DNA of 64,000 bases from Nemertoderma westbladi (taxonomy: Eukaryota; Xenacoelomorpha; Nemertodermatida; Nemertodermatidae), in the NCBI GenBank assembly GCA_032718475.1, contig JAUCBJ010004573.1, positions 1-64,000 of the forward strand. The letters are read 5' to 3'. Positions 19,219 through 28,821 of this stretch are shown piece after piece. Position 1 is the stretch's first letter. The number at the start of each line of letters is the position of its first letter. The notes under the pieces are model-generated. The model was not told where the DNA came from and searched no databases. It worked only from the letters and a program-made list of their open reading frames with translations. The position numbers were made by a program, and so were the translations under genes.

Positions 19219-22012
19219 TAAGCAACCGAGGGTGGACTCTCTATAGCCGAGGGGCACTTGTATAATAACTAATAATCACGAACCCCATCCTCTTATAATA
19301 TATAACTCTGTAGTAGTCAGTAGCAGTAGTAGTAATAGTAGTAGTAGTAGTAGTATAAGTAGTAAGTAATAGTAAAGGAGATCGGTTTAAACCAAAGTGA
19401 TAAAGTAACATTATTATATAACATAATCATATAGACAAAGTAGAATAAGATACAGATTCATAATTATTTTATCAAACTCATGTACTACTTACTTCAATGT
19501 GCCAATTGTAATAATAATTAAACATTACTCTGATTACGCTGGGTTTGGCCCCATAAGATATTATACTGACGTATTTTATATCAATATATCCATGCGAGTA
19601 AACAAGAAGTGAAGTAAATGTTTATTATTATAGTTTTAGAAATTGAATGATATACCCAAGATAGTGAAATAGATAATATACAAGAAATTGCCATTTGATC
19701 AGATATATCAAAGCGGCGTCTTTAGTATAATACCGTAATAGTATCAATTAACTCTGTTATACAATGTAAATATACTAAATCTATTTATAAATATATTATG
19801 AGCCCTACATTGTATATTTCTCCTACAGGTAGACAATGTAGTATGTTAAAACTTGATATAATTTGGTATAATGTATAACATATTACAAATAAGACTGAGG
19901 CAGCTAAACTATATTGCAAAGAAATCAAATATCCTAAAGTAATATACTAGACCCTCCCTCCACCCTATAAATAGTGTTCACCACCTACCCCACCCACCGC
20001 CCTTATTACTTCATAATAATGAAAGATAGTACTGGCGCTCCGGTCACTCCGTTCCCTCCGCTGGGGGGGTTAAGTTGTAGGTTTTGACACTATGCAAAAT
20101 CCGAGCACAGAGTTAGAAGCGCATTGGATAGGCGAACATTTCTTGCAGTGAAAGTATTTCCATACCTATTATAGTTTTCGAGACAGTCAGACATGAGTAG
20201 CTAAAATTTGAATTTTTTTCGGTAAAGTCTGATTTCACCGGTACCTGTCATCTGAAATATGGATTGTGATATATCGTTAGATGCGGGTCCACTAACTGTA
20301 CATTCACATATTTTCAAGGAAAAAATTCGATCAAGGGTTTTCGAAATATTTTCGAATTACCGGAAGCAGACTTTGGACGACCATATCTCCGGTACCGGTA
20401 GGCCTATTGAGTCGAAATTTTTTTTAATCTACTTAGAACACTCCAGTTAATGTTTTTTAGTTTGAAAGTTTTGCCCCAAAATGCTCAGAAGTAATTTCGA
20501 AAAAACTGATCATTTCGCGATCATGATCTTTTGACCCCCTAGAATTGAACTTTTTTATGGTCAAATTTTGGCTACCCCCCCTAATTCGAGGGTCAGGAAT
20601 CTTTTTGTAATGTTAAGTTTTTTCATACGGTGAACTCACAGGACTTGGTCTTCGAAATAAAACCGAAAACATGATCTTTCCTGATCATGGCCAGATCAAA
20701 TCGCTTTTTGAAAATTTTGAAATGCTCAAAAGTTGCCCCTTCTTAATAGAAGTCGATTAGTAAAAAAAAATCGGGGGTCTCAAACAAAGTTTTCGAGAAA
20801 ATCGGGAAAAACCGAAAAACACGATCTTTTATGATCAGGAAGCTGATCTCGAGAACTGGTTGCCCGATCGAGCCAATTTTTTTTTAATCAACTCAGAATA
20901 GACCATTGCACATTTCTTACAATGAATGTTTATTAGAAAAATGCTTAGATTCGATTTTAAATATACTGATCTTTTCGCGATCATGATCTTGAGTTTTGAC
21001 CCACTAGACTTGAACTTTTTTATGCCCAAATTTTGGCTACCCCCCATAATTCGAGGGTGAGGAATCTTTTTGTGATGTTAAGTTTTTCCATACGGTGAAC
21101 TCCCAGGACTTGGTCTTCGAAATAAAACCGAAAACACGATCTTTTCTGATCGCGGCCTGATCAAATCGCTTTTTGAAAATTTCGAAATGCTCAAAAGTTG
21201 CCCCTTCATCATAGAAGTCGATTCGTAAAAAAAAAATCGGGGGTCTCAAACAAAGTTTTCGAGAAAATCCGAAAAAACTAAAAAATCTGATCTTTAATGA
21301 TCAGGTATCAGATCTCGAGAACCGGTTGTCCGATCGAGCCAATTTTTTTTTAATCGACTCAGGGCGGTGTTCTGAACGTTTCCTACAGTAATTGTTTATA
21401 TCCAAAATGCTTAGTTACGATTTTACGAAGTCCGATCTTTGCGCGATCATGATCTTGCGTTTTGACCGGGAAGAATTCACTTTTTTTAAAATATTTTAAC
21501 GGGAATCATGACTAATGTGGGGTCGCTGAATCTTTTTGTAATGTTAAGTTTTTCGATTGGAGCAAGCCTTGAGTGTCCGCTCCCTGATCAAAACTGATCT
21601 TTGCTGATCACGGTCAAGATCTTGATCGGGCAACTTCAAACTCGAAGTTGTGAAGGTAAATCCATATGCTGCCTATCGATTGGCGCCGGTCCCAACTCCG
21701 TAGCATTAGCCGTTTTGGCTGTAGCTCCATAGCAACGTGGTTGCTAGGGAAGCGGACTTTTTGACTCAAATTGGCCCTAGCCGGAGAACCGTAGACTTTT
21801 TTAACACATTATGTATGGCGAAAAGTTGTCTGGATAAATTTTGAGGGGGGGTCTAGGAACATCCTATTGTTCGTTTTCGCTTAGTTGCTGAGATCCTCTC
21901 GTCCCCCAAATCCCAGGATTCTATAAAGGCATTCTGCTGGACTAGTTCCGTGGCCGGAATAGTGTTTGGTGTTCTGCGAACAGAGAACCTAATCGGTTTA
22001 GGGCCCTGACCG
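19219..22012. mobile_element. 2.8-kb insertion of unknown type in the left foldback arm
   Basis: The right arm reads straight through from inner to outer arm (GGCTGGATATAGG). In the left arm the same junction is split by this segment, with TCCAG on both sides (19214-19218 and 22013-22017), which looks like a 5-bp target duplication. I see no terminal inverted repeats, LTRs (no TG...CA) or long ORF. The content is AT-rich DNA with a TAG microsatellite (19317-19355), then a GATC-rich tandem repeat (20300-21650), then unique DNA. An imperfect hairpin (TTGTATCCAAGTGCCCC / GGGGCACTTGTATAA) crosses the left boundary, so part of the left end may belong to the arm. Confidence 0.5.
20300..21650 (+). 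repeat. 465-bp GATC-rich tandem repeat, about 2.9 copies
   Basis: The motif TTCGCGATCATGATCTT recurs at about 20512 and 20977, and as TTTGCGCGATCATGATCTT near 21438. AATCTTTTTGTAATGTTAAG recurs at about 20599, 21064 and 21530, giving a period of 465-466. The first and third copies are the most diverged. Each unit has several GATC palindromes, a poly-T/poly-A run and a CGAGAAC-GGTTG-CCGATCGAG block. No open frame longer than about 70 codons. Confidence 0.9.
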
Positions 22013-22636
22013 TCCAGCCGTCTGCAGTTCCATAGTCTGCCGATAGAGGGCGTATTATCTGAAAATTAACATTAAACGCGGTAGGCATCTACTACGGCTT
22101 AGGCCATATCTTTTGAGGAGTCATAGAGTAGTCTGAAGTTACCCTGTCTGCCGCTAGAGGGCGTATTATTTGAAAATTAACATCTTCTCTAGCTTTGTTA
22201 TTTACAATCCACAAAACTATGAAGTTATATTGCTTAAGAGTTCTAAGGGGCGAGCCATGAGGCAAGATATTTGAGATTTATTTAGATATATTATTACTTA
22301 ATTTTGACCCCCAGTCGGTATCTATTACAATAAGGGCTATATCTTTTGCAGAGTCACAGAGTAGTCTGAAGTTCCTCAGTCTGCCGCTATTGGGCGAAAT
22401 GACTCAAAGTGAAAACCATATAGTAACCATGAATTGGTTACTAGGCAATAATACTGCATTTTGCAAAGTTAGGCCTATTGCTGACCGAATGAAAATTGCC
22501 CTGGTTCATGCGGGGATCGAACCCATGACATGCGGGAGATGTGAATTTAATGCAACCACTACACCAAGGTGGAACAGTAACCTTCGAATTTGTTCGTTGA
22601 CGTTCGAATTTGTAAGACTCTCATTTAAGACCTGAC
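22013..22636 (-). repeat. Foldback inner arm, left
   Basis: Pairs with 27718-28229 (plus strand). About 110 bp longer than its partner because of an internal partial tandem duplication: CTGCCG-TAGAGGGCGTATTAT-TGAAAATTAACAT occurs at about 22037 and 22151, and the ATATCTTTTG...GAGTAGTCTGAAGTT module at about 22108 and 22341. It contains the left tRNA-like segment. Confidence 0.9.
22502..22575 (-). other. tRNA-like pol III sequence (SINE head), left arm
   Basis: On the minus strand an A box TGGTGTAGTGGTT and a B box GGTTCGATCCC have tRNA spacing. Between them ACAT-CTCCCGC-ATGT forms a short anticodon-like stem with a 7-base loop, which would place CCC (Gly) in the anticodon. The acceptor stem pairs only partly (GTTC/GAAC), so it is not a functional tRNA. 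It points away from the centre of the foldback. Confidence 0.7.
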
Positions 22637-23337
22637 ACAGACTATGCCTCACTGAGCCACTGAGGCACAGACTATGACTCACTGAGGCACTGATGCATAG
22701 ACTATGCCTGACTGAGGCACAGACTATGCCTCACTGAGGCACTGAGGCATAGACTATGCCTCACTGAAGCACTGATGCATAAACTATGCCTCGCTGGGGC
22801 ACTGAGGCATAGACTATGCCTCACTGAGGCACTGAGGCATAGACAATGCCTCACTGAGGCACTGAGGCATAGACTATGCCTCACTGAGGCACTGATGCAT
22901 AGACTATGCCTCACTGAGGCACTGAGGCATAGACTATGCCTCACTGAGGCATTGAGGCATAGACTATGCCTCACTGAGGCATAGACTAGGCCTCACTGAG
23001 GCATAGACTAAGCCTCACTGAGGCACAGACTATGCCTTACTGAGGCACTGAGGCATAGACTATGCCTCACCGAGGCACAGACTATGCCTCACTGAGGCAC
23101 TGAGGCATAGACTATGCCTCACTGAGGCACTGAGAGCATAGTCTGTGCCTCAGTGAGGCTTAGTCTGTGCGTCAGTGAGGCATAGACTATGCCTCAGTGC
23201 CTCAGTGAGGCATAGTCTATGCCTCAGTGCCTCAATGGGGCATAGTCTAGGCCTCAGTGCCTCAGTGGGGCATAGTCTGTGCCTCAGTGAGGCATAGTCT
23301 ATGCATTAGTGCCTCAGTGAGGCATAGTCTATGCCTC
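22637..23337 (+). repeat. Palindromic minisatellite at the foldback centre
   Basis: Units carry the hairpin GAGGCATAGACTATGCCTC spaced by ACTGAGGCACT. Unit lengths vary around 22-32 bp. Left of about 23131 the array reads CATAGACTATGCCTCACTGAG; right of it, it mostly reads the complement (CATAGTCTGTGCCTCAGTGAG). The array is thus palindromic at both unit and array scale. The LINE at 23338 interrupts it. Confidence 0.95.
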
Positions 23338-23384
23338 TACTACTACTACTACTAGGATCGGCATGCTGCATTGCAGCTGCATTT

Positions 23385-26300
23385 TTAAGAATGCTGTGCC
23401 GGCTTGTCAACAAAATTGCACCGCCACAACTCCCTATCACCCATGACATTTGCTAGATCATCCGCATCTTCAAGGCCAGTGTCCTTTAAGATGCGTCTCA
23501 AGAAAGTCATGGGCTGTCCACCATGCTTATTCACTCCATGAGGCTGCCAAAGTACAAGATTATGCACTGGCTGGTCCTCACGGCGAAAGCAATGACCTGC
23601 AAAGCGGAGGCGATTTTGTTCTAGTGTCAAGCTTGGGGGAACCAATGAGACACCTCCAATGTTATATAGTGTCTGGTTGTAGATGTGTGCATTATACTTG
23701 ACACAATGAACCCGGCGTAGCATTCTTGTGAATGTGCCATCCAGAGATTTGGTGTCCTCAGCAGTTAGAGCCCAGCATGGACTCCAATAGAGGAGTACTG
23801 GAACTACTGCTGCTCTAAATAACCGGACCTTAAGTTTCCGATTAATTCTCGGTGACTTCCAAATCCTGGAAAGCCTATTCAAGGCTGCCCACGCCTTTCC
23901 CTTACGTATTCGAAGGTTCTCACCTGACTTCCGGATCCATGATCCCAGGTAACAGAAGTCATCCACATGCTCAAGCATACCATCTTTTGAGCTTATGCTC
24001 ATCCGATCAGAGACTTGCTGAGGACTTTCAAAGTTAACTGTCAAAATTTTGGTCTTTCTGGAGTTAATAAAAAGACCAACACTAGAAGCAGCATGTTCTA
24101 ATGAGCTGAGGAGCAGTTGGGCTCCCTCTAGTGATTCTGAGAGTACTCCTAAATCATCAGCAAAGTCTATATCAGTTAGGTACTTGGCAGGATTTCCTCG
24201 ACTTCTGGAGCCAGTAGGTGGAGTTATCATCACCCCATCATCATTATGATGACCTAAGGACATGCGTAGAACATAGTTAACAACAATTATGAACAAGAAT
24301 GGTGCAAGTGTGTCTCCCTGGAGGACGCCCCATAACACTTCAGTCCACAATCACTTCAGTTCACATCACTCCAGTCCTTAAACGTTTGCATTGGTTACCT
24401 GTAAATTTACGGATCAAATTTAAAATAGCTTTGTTGACATTCAAGTGTTTACATGGTGCTGCTCCTGCCTACTTGACCCATTTAATAACTCCCTATGTAC
24501 CTCCACGACAATTACGGTCTGCTGATAAGAGACTTCTATTTGTACCGCAGTTTTACTTGCATAATTACGGTAGACGGGCGTTCTCAATTGCGGCACCAAC
24601 AATCTGGAACTCCCTCCCGCAAGAAGTTAGAGATGCCACGACGCTGACTCTGTTTAAATCGCGACTCAAAACTCACCTGTACAAAGAGGAATATTGCTGA
24701 TTTTTATTTAATATTGTTCAAACTTTTTAGTTATTAATTAATTCTCTGTACGTAGCCTTTTTAGTTGGTTTCAAATAGTTTTTAAGCGCCTTGAAATATG
24801 TTCAGAAAGGCGCTATATAAATATATATTATTATTATTATTATTATTACTTCAAATGGTTCTGTGTCACCGTCAACAGTAGACACAAATGTTGTCGAACC
24901 ATCGTATACTGATCTGATTGCTGCAATAATTTCATCAGGAATGCCATATAATGACAGTATGCTGAACATACGTGATCGAGAGACTGAATCAAAGGCCTTG
25001 AAGAAGTCAACAAAGATAACAGCCAGATGCCTGTCTTTCTTTTTTGATAACTCTTCAATTATACTTCTAAGTGCCAAAATGGGCTCCATGGTCCCACGAC
25101 CTTTACGAACCGCATTCTGATTTCCATGGAGCAGTCTCTCAATGGGATCCCTGATGCGATTTAATAGAATTCTATTGTATAGCTTTGCAGCAATCGAGAT
25201 CAATGAGATTCCCCGAAAAGAACCATAGAGTGTTAGGTTGCCCTTCTTGGGAACTGGCACCTACTTATTTGTTTTCATTTCTTGTGGGACTCTTGTTGTT
25301 CGGTACATGTCTACTATGATGGGATAGATGAGCATTAAACACTCAGGTATTTTAAAGACGTCAGGGGGAACACCATCTACTCCACTGGCACGATTGGTCT
25401 TAATGCTCTTTGCAGCAGCCTTCACTTCTGCAAAGGAGATATCGCCAATGGGAATATCTGGGAGTACAGACTCAGACACTTTTACTTCTATAAAGTTATC
25501 AGGCAATACCCTGTCATTATTGAGGAGCTTTTCAAAGTGGGCTTTCCACCCATTGAGGCGATCGGCTGGTGATTCAGCCTTAACCTTGGTGGTTGGTTGG
25601 CTTTTCCGCCCAGTAAGCAAATTGATTGATTTCCATGCCTGGGATGATTGCCTGCTGTCGTCAGCATCATTGATGGCATCAACCTGTTGGTTTATTAGCT
25701 CCTGTAGATTAACAGAGTACTGCCTGTTCAGGGACCTAGATGCAGCCTTAACTGCATTCTTGGCCGCTGTAGTCTGTTTGAGTCGGGACTCTTTCTGCGC
25801 CTTATGAAGGTCATTTCGGCACTTCTGAATTTTGTTGTCAGTCCAGGGGGCCCTTTTCCTGTTTCGAGGGAATACAGGAACTGTTTCTACAGCTGCTAAC
25901 GTAACTGCTTCTGTAAAGGCAGTATAGCCCTCACAGTGATCTGCCGCCTCAGAGGCAAGAGCCTCATACCTGTTGCTCAGCTGTAGTGTGAATCTGGATC
26001 TCACACTTGGCTGTTGCAACAGAGAGGACCAGTCATGCCGCGGCAAGGCAGATTTCGCTGTTCTGCTAGCACGCAGACTAAGTCTTACCTTGGCCACAAT
26101 AAGGCGGTGATCACTGGAGAAGGGTCGAAGTGTAAATGCATTACAGTCTTGTATAGAGCTCCTGTATTTCCTACGAAACAGAATATGGTCTATCTGGGAC
26201 TTGTGACCACTGGGTCCACTATGAGTCCATAGCTTTCCAGTTCGCTTCTTGAACTGGGTTCCAGCCGAAAACAATCCATTTCCAGAGATAAAATCCTGAA

Positions 26301-27216
26301 GATGGACGGAATTTATGTTAACACTATTGCTATAGACCCAGGGCGATGTAGGTGATTGATGCAGTCTTGCATTAAAGTCCCCCAGGAATGTTAAGAATGC
26401 ATGCTGATCCACTCCATCAGTACCTGCTTGTAGATTGTGGTCGAAATTTTCCACCTCCTCCTCAGGGGCAACACTAGTTGGAGAATAGCACACAATAAGA
26501 ACCACCTTAGGAAACTTCTTAGCTAGTCTTCCAGAACATGAGAAGTGGCAACGGATGATGCGGTTAGAGATTTGGTCTATTTTGTCCAATGCTGCATGTG
26601 CAGTTGGATTCATCAATAGACCAATTCCACCATTGCCACTATCATCTGCTAACGCGAGGGGGGCGAGTCGCCAACCGCCCCCCATGTCCTTAATCAGAAC
26701 CTCATCAGTCTGTCCAGTCTGCATTCGGTGCTCTTGAACACCCACTGCGCTAAGAGAAAGCTTCTCTGCCAAGGCAGTCAGCTCACCTTGTCGCATTGGG
26801 GACCCGAGTGTTAGGTTGTTTACTGAGGCTAGTCTAGTGACTTGCCTCAGATTCACCAATGGCTTTGTTGGTCGGGGTGGAACATGAGAGTAGCCTCCAA
26901 CTCCAGAATCCCTCTCCCCATCACAATCTGGCCTCCCTGGTGACCCAGGGTTTGGGCCAGAAAGGTCAACAGGAAAGGGACTCAAAGAATCGTTTGCTGC
27001 TCTCTCTCCAGTAGGGGGTGAGACAGGCAGCCGGTCAGGAGTTAACTGACGACTGTGAGGCCGATTGTGTCCGGTAATTCCACTGGCCTCTAGTGGCCGG
27101 ACCTCCGCATTACTAATGTAATCCATAGTGGGGGTTGGGGGGTGCTTTTTTGCCGAGTCAGCTCTCGGGGCAAATACCACACTCTGGTTTGCCATTCCAC
27201 TGGGTGGGTGTCGCAA
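23385..27216 (-). pseudogene. LINE ORF: APE endonuclease-reverse transcriptase, interrupted
   Basis: The frame starts at 27216, or more probably at the MDYI methionine (27126) shared with copy 1. Endonuclease: VQEHRMQ, VLIVCYSPTS, LGDFNA, QIDHILF, SDHRLIVAKV. Linker with Lys/Arg-rich KNAVKAASRSLNRQYS. Reverse transcriptase: RASGVDGVPPDV, FRGISLISI, NAVRKGRG, FVDFFKAFDS (motif A), LQGDTLAPFL (B), DFADDLG (C; FADD replaces YADD), GLFINSRKTKIL (D) and CYLGSWI (E), then a C-terminal tail with WQPHGVNKHGGQP. Two lesions: an in-frame TAG at 25261-25263 just before VPVPKKG, and the nested LINE at 24343-24853 between motifs A and B. No frameshift is visible otherwise. It retrotransposed recently but is now inactive. 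Confidence 0.9.
24343..24847 (+). mobile_element. CR1/L2-superfamily LINE, 5'-truncated, nested in the RTE-like LINE
   Basis: The plus-strand insert has a 6-bp target duplication ACTTCA (24337-24342 and 24848-24853); the empty site is visible in copy 1. Its frame encodes the conserved post-RT C-terminus: LKRLHWLPV, RIKFKIALLTFKCLHG, APAYLTHLI, LRSADKRLL, GRRAFSIAAPTIWNSLPQEVR and FKSRLKTHLY, stopping at 24698-24700. A short 3' UTR ends in AAGGCGCTATATAAATATAT and an (ATT)n tail, typical for this superfamily. Only the last 505 bp are present. Confidence 0.92.
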
Positions 27217-27616
27217 TGGAGTCAGATATGAGGCACATCACCCATATCTACGCTGGCGCACATGACCCACCATTGGCTGTTGCAGCTCATCTGCTGGGTC
27301 ATGCCCTGTACCCTTGCTGCCAGATGCAGGTCGCAGTGAAATGCTCTCAGAGTGGACATGAGAACACTCTACTCCTGACCAGCCATTGGTAGATCACCAT
27401 CTGCCTGGTCAGGCCATATACCCCTGCAGCCAAGTATATGGGTCCTTAATCCAGGACCAAGGGCGTCCTTATCCCAGAACGAAGGGGGTCCTAGTTACAG
27501 GACCAGATTTGCCCTAGTAAGAGGGTCTATGCAGCTACAGGTGGCAACTCCTTTATGCTGCATGGAGGTGGCAAGTTTTCTTGATCAATGACCTAGAATA
27601 CCTGACCTGACCTGGT

Positions 27617-27717
27617 CTCAGTGCATCAGTGAGGCATAGTCTGTGCCTCAGTGTGGCATAGTCTATGACTCAGTGAGGTATAGTCTGTGCCTCAGTGCCT
27701 CAGTGAGGCATGGTCTG
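27617..27717 (+). repeat. Palindromic minisatellite, right remainder
   Basis: The continuation of the 22637-23337 array on the other side of the inserted LINE, in the CAGTGAGGCATAGTCTGTGCC orientation. Units are more degenerate (GGTATAGTCTG, GGCATGGTCTG). It joins the right inner arm at GTCAGGTCTTAAATGAGAG, mirror of the left junction. Confidence 0.9.
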
Positions 27718-28229
27718 TGTCAGGTCTTAAATGAGAGTCTTACAAATTCGAACTTCAACGAACAAATTCGAAGGTTACTGTTCCACCTTGGTGAAGTGGT
27801 TGCGTTGAATTCACATCTCCCGCATGTCATGGGTTCGATCCCCGCATGAACCAGGGCAGCTTTCATTCGGTCAGCAATAGGCCTAACTTTGCAAAATGCA
27901 GTATTGTTGTCTAGTAACCAATTCATGGTTACTATATGGTTTTCACTTTGAGTCATTTCGCCCTCTAGCGGCAGACTGAGGAACTTCAGACTACTCTGTG
28001 ACTCTGCAAAAGATATAGCCCTTATTGTAATAGATACCGACTGGGGGTCAAAATTAAGTAATAATATATCTAAATAAATCTCAAATATCTTGTCGCATGG
28101 CTCGCACTTAGAACTCTTAAGCAATATAACTTCATAGTTTTGCGGATTGTAAATAACAAAGCTAGAGAATATGTTAATTTTCAAATAATACGCCCTCTAG
28201 CGGCAGACTATGGAACTGCAGACGGCTGG
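27718..28229 (+). repeat. Foldback inner arm, right
   Basis: Reverse complement of 22013-22636 with few mismatches over aligned stretches; it lacks the 110-bp internal duplication of the left arm. It has two CGCCCTCTAGCGGCAGAC motifs (about 27959 and 28188). It ends in CTGCAGACGGCTGG and continues without a break into the outer arm. Confidence 0.9.
27780..27853 (+). other. tRNA-like pol III sequence (SINE head), right arm
   Basis: The same structure as 22502-22575 on the opposite strand: A box TGGTGAAGTGGTT (one change from the left copy), B box GGTTCGATCCC, and an ACAT/ATGT stem with loop CTCCCGC. Transcription would run rightwards through the inner and outer arm. I do not see a pol III T-run terminator immediately behind it. 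Confidence 0.7.
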
Positions 28230-28411
28230 ATATAGGTAAGAGTAATTAGTAATCAGAGGTGTCACGAGAGGGGGGCGGGGCGCTTGGATACAACTATTAT
28301 TAATAAGCTGTTGCTTGGTTAAAGCTAATTGGGGGTCAAAGGTCAACGATAAAGTTGTCTGGATATAGATAATAGTAATTAGTTTCCAGTAAGGGAGCTG
28401 TATATCCTATT
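28230..28411 (-). repeat. Foldback outer arm, right
   Basis: Pairs with 19033-19218. It includes the DR1 motif GGGTCAAAGGTCA at 28333-28345. Its outer edge (CTGTATATCCTAT) abuts an old LINE fragment. Confidence 0.85.
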
Positions 28412-28553
28412 TGACTTCAAATCCTGGACATCCCATTCAACGCTGCCTATGCCTCCCCTACGAATTAGAAAGCACCTGACTTCCGGATCCATGATCCCAG
28501 GTAGCAGAAGTTATTCACATGCTCAAGTATACCATCCTTAGAGCTTATGCTTT
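28412..28553 (-). mobile_element. Old RTE-like LINE fragment (3' half of the ORF)
   Basis: Aligns to 23863-24000 of LINE copy 2: TGACTTC-AAATCCTGG, CACCTGACTTCCGGATCCATG, ATCCCAGGTA-CAGAAGT, CACATGCTCAAG-ATACCATC, GAGCTTATGCT. Weaker similarity continues to about 28600. Many substitutions and small deletions make it an older or different subfamily. It is the DNA next to the right end of the foldback. Confidence 0.85.
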
Positions 28554-28821
28554 ATACGTTCAGACATTATCTGGAAACTGTCGAAGTGTTCACGCAATGG
28601 ATCAGTTTTGTTACAGTTTAACATTAATCTCTCTCAAATGACACGGTTTCAGTAACAGACAGGTTATTCTTTCTATATTATGTATAAAAGTTATCATGAT
28701 AAAATAAAGTAATAGGAACGCATAAAAAAACACATTTTATTTTAATTGCTTGATATTGGTCTGTCAAAAATATACTTTGTTGAACACAAGATTGTATAAA
28801 AGTTAACATATTATATCTTAC

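Larger units (their letters stand above)
23338..27616 (-). mobile_element. RTE-like APE-type LINE, near-complete copy 2
   Basis: Minus-strand element of about 3.77 kb once the nested insertion (24343-24847 plus duplicated target) is removed. The 5' end, at the right, finishes in CCAGGTCAGGTCAGG as in copy 1. A 5' leader of about 400 bp precedes the ORF. The 3' end is a TAG microsatellite (5-6 units, 23338-23354), a typical tail of RTE-like LINEs. It sits inside the palindromic minisatellite; only CTC can be proposed as a target duplication (23335-23337 / 27617-27619), so the TSD is not convincing. Confidence 0.92.
19033..28411. mobile_element. Composite foldback (giant inverted-repeat) element with nested insertions
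   Basis: Two arms are reverse complements of each other at high identity: 19033-19218 pairs with 28230-28411, and 22013-22636 pairs with 27718-28229. A palindromic minisatellite between them changes orientation near 23131, the centre of symmetry. Asymmetry comes from insertions: 19219-22012 in the left arm only, and the RTE-like LINE 23338-27616 in the right half of the array. Without them the structure would be roughly 3 kb of nearly perfect hairpin. Long arms with internal tandem repeats recall Foldback elements, but no transposase or recognised TIR terminus is present, so mobility as a unit is inferred. Confidence 0.75.
17451..28821 (-). other. 11.4-kb phase-1 intron of the receptor gene
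   Basis: The donor ATAG|GTAAGA at 28822/28821 and the acceptor CTTCCAG at 17451 are both in phase 1. Joining them gives ...TATI-G-QQIVD... with no frame break, so the two exons can be spliced directly. Everything between is repeats and transposon debris. I see no further exon inside, though a small one cannot be excluded. The part at 28554-28821 is AT-rich with no feature. Confidence 0.75.

Noticed and set aside
21715-21760. X-box (RFX) site suggested by TAGCAACGTGGTTGCTA
   Set aside because: The half-sites are in the reverse order (GCAAC...GTTGC) from an X-box; only a small hairpin remains.
22702-22984. ORFs with RHSLCLSASV and RHRLCLTEAL repeats
   Set aside because: Products of the palindromic minisatellite; open on both strands for the same reason as the other arrays.
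22390-28184. ORFs sharing RPIADRMK...HAGIEPMTCGRCEFNATT in both arms (81 and 154 codons)
   Set aside because: They are the two arms of the inverted repeat read across the tRNA-like segment; similarity is due to DNA repetition and no independent coding evidence exists.
3402-28553. LINE copy 1 and the fragment at 28412-28553 appear to be broken at the same point (CTTATGCT), suggesting one element split by a rearrangement
   Set aside because: Weak similarity of the 28.4-kb fragment continues past that point to about 28600 and it is much more diverged, so it is a separate, older insertion.
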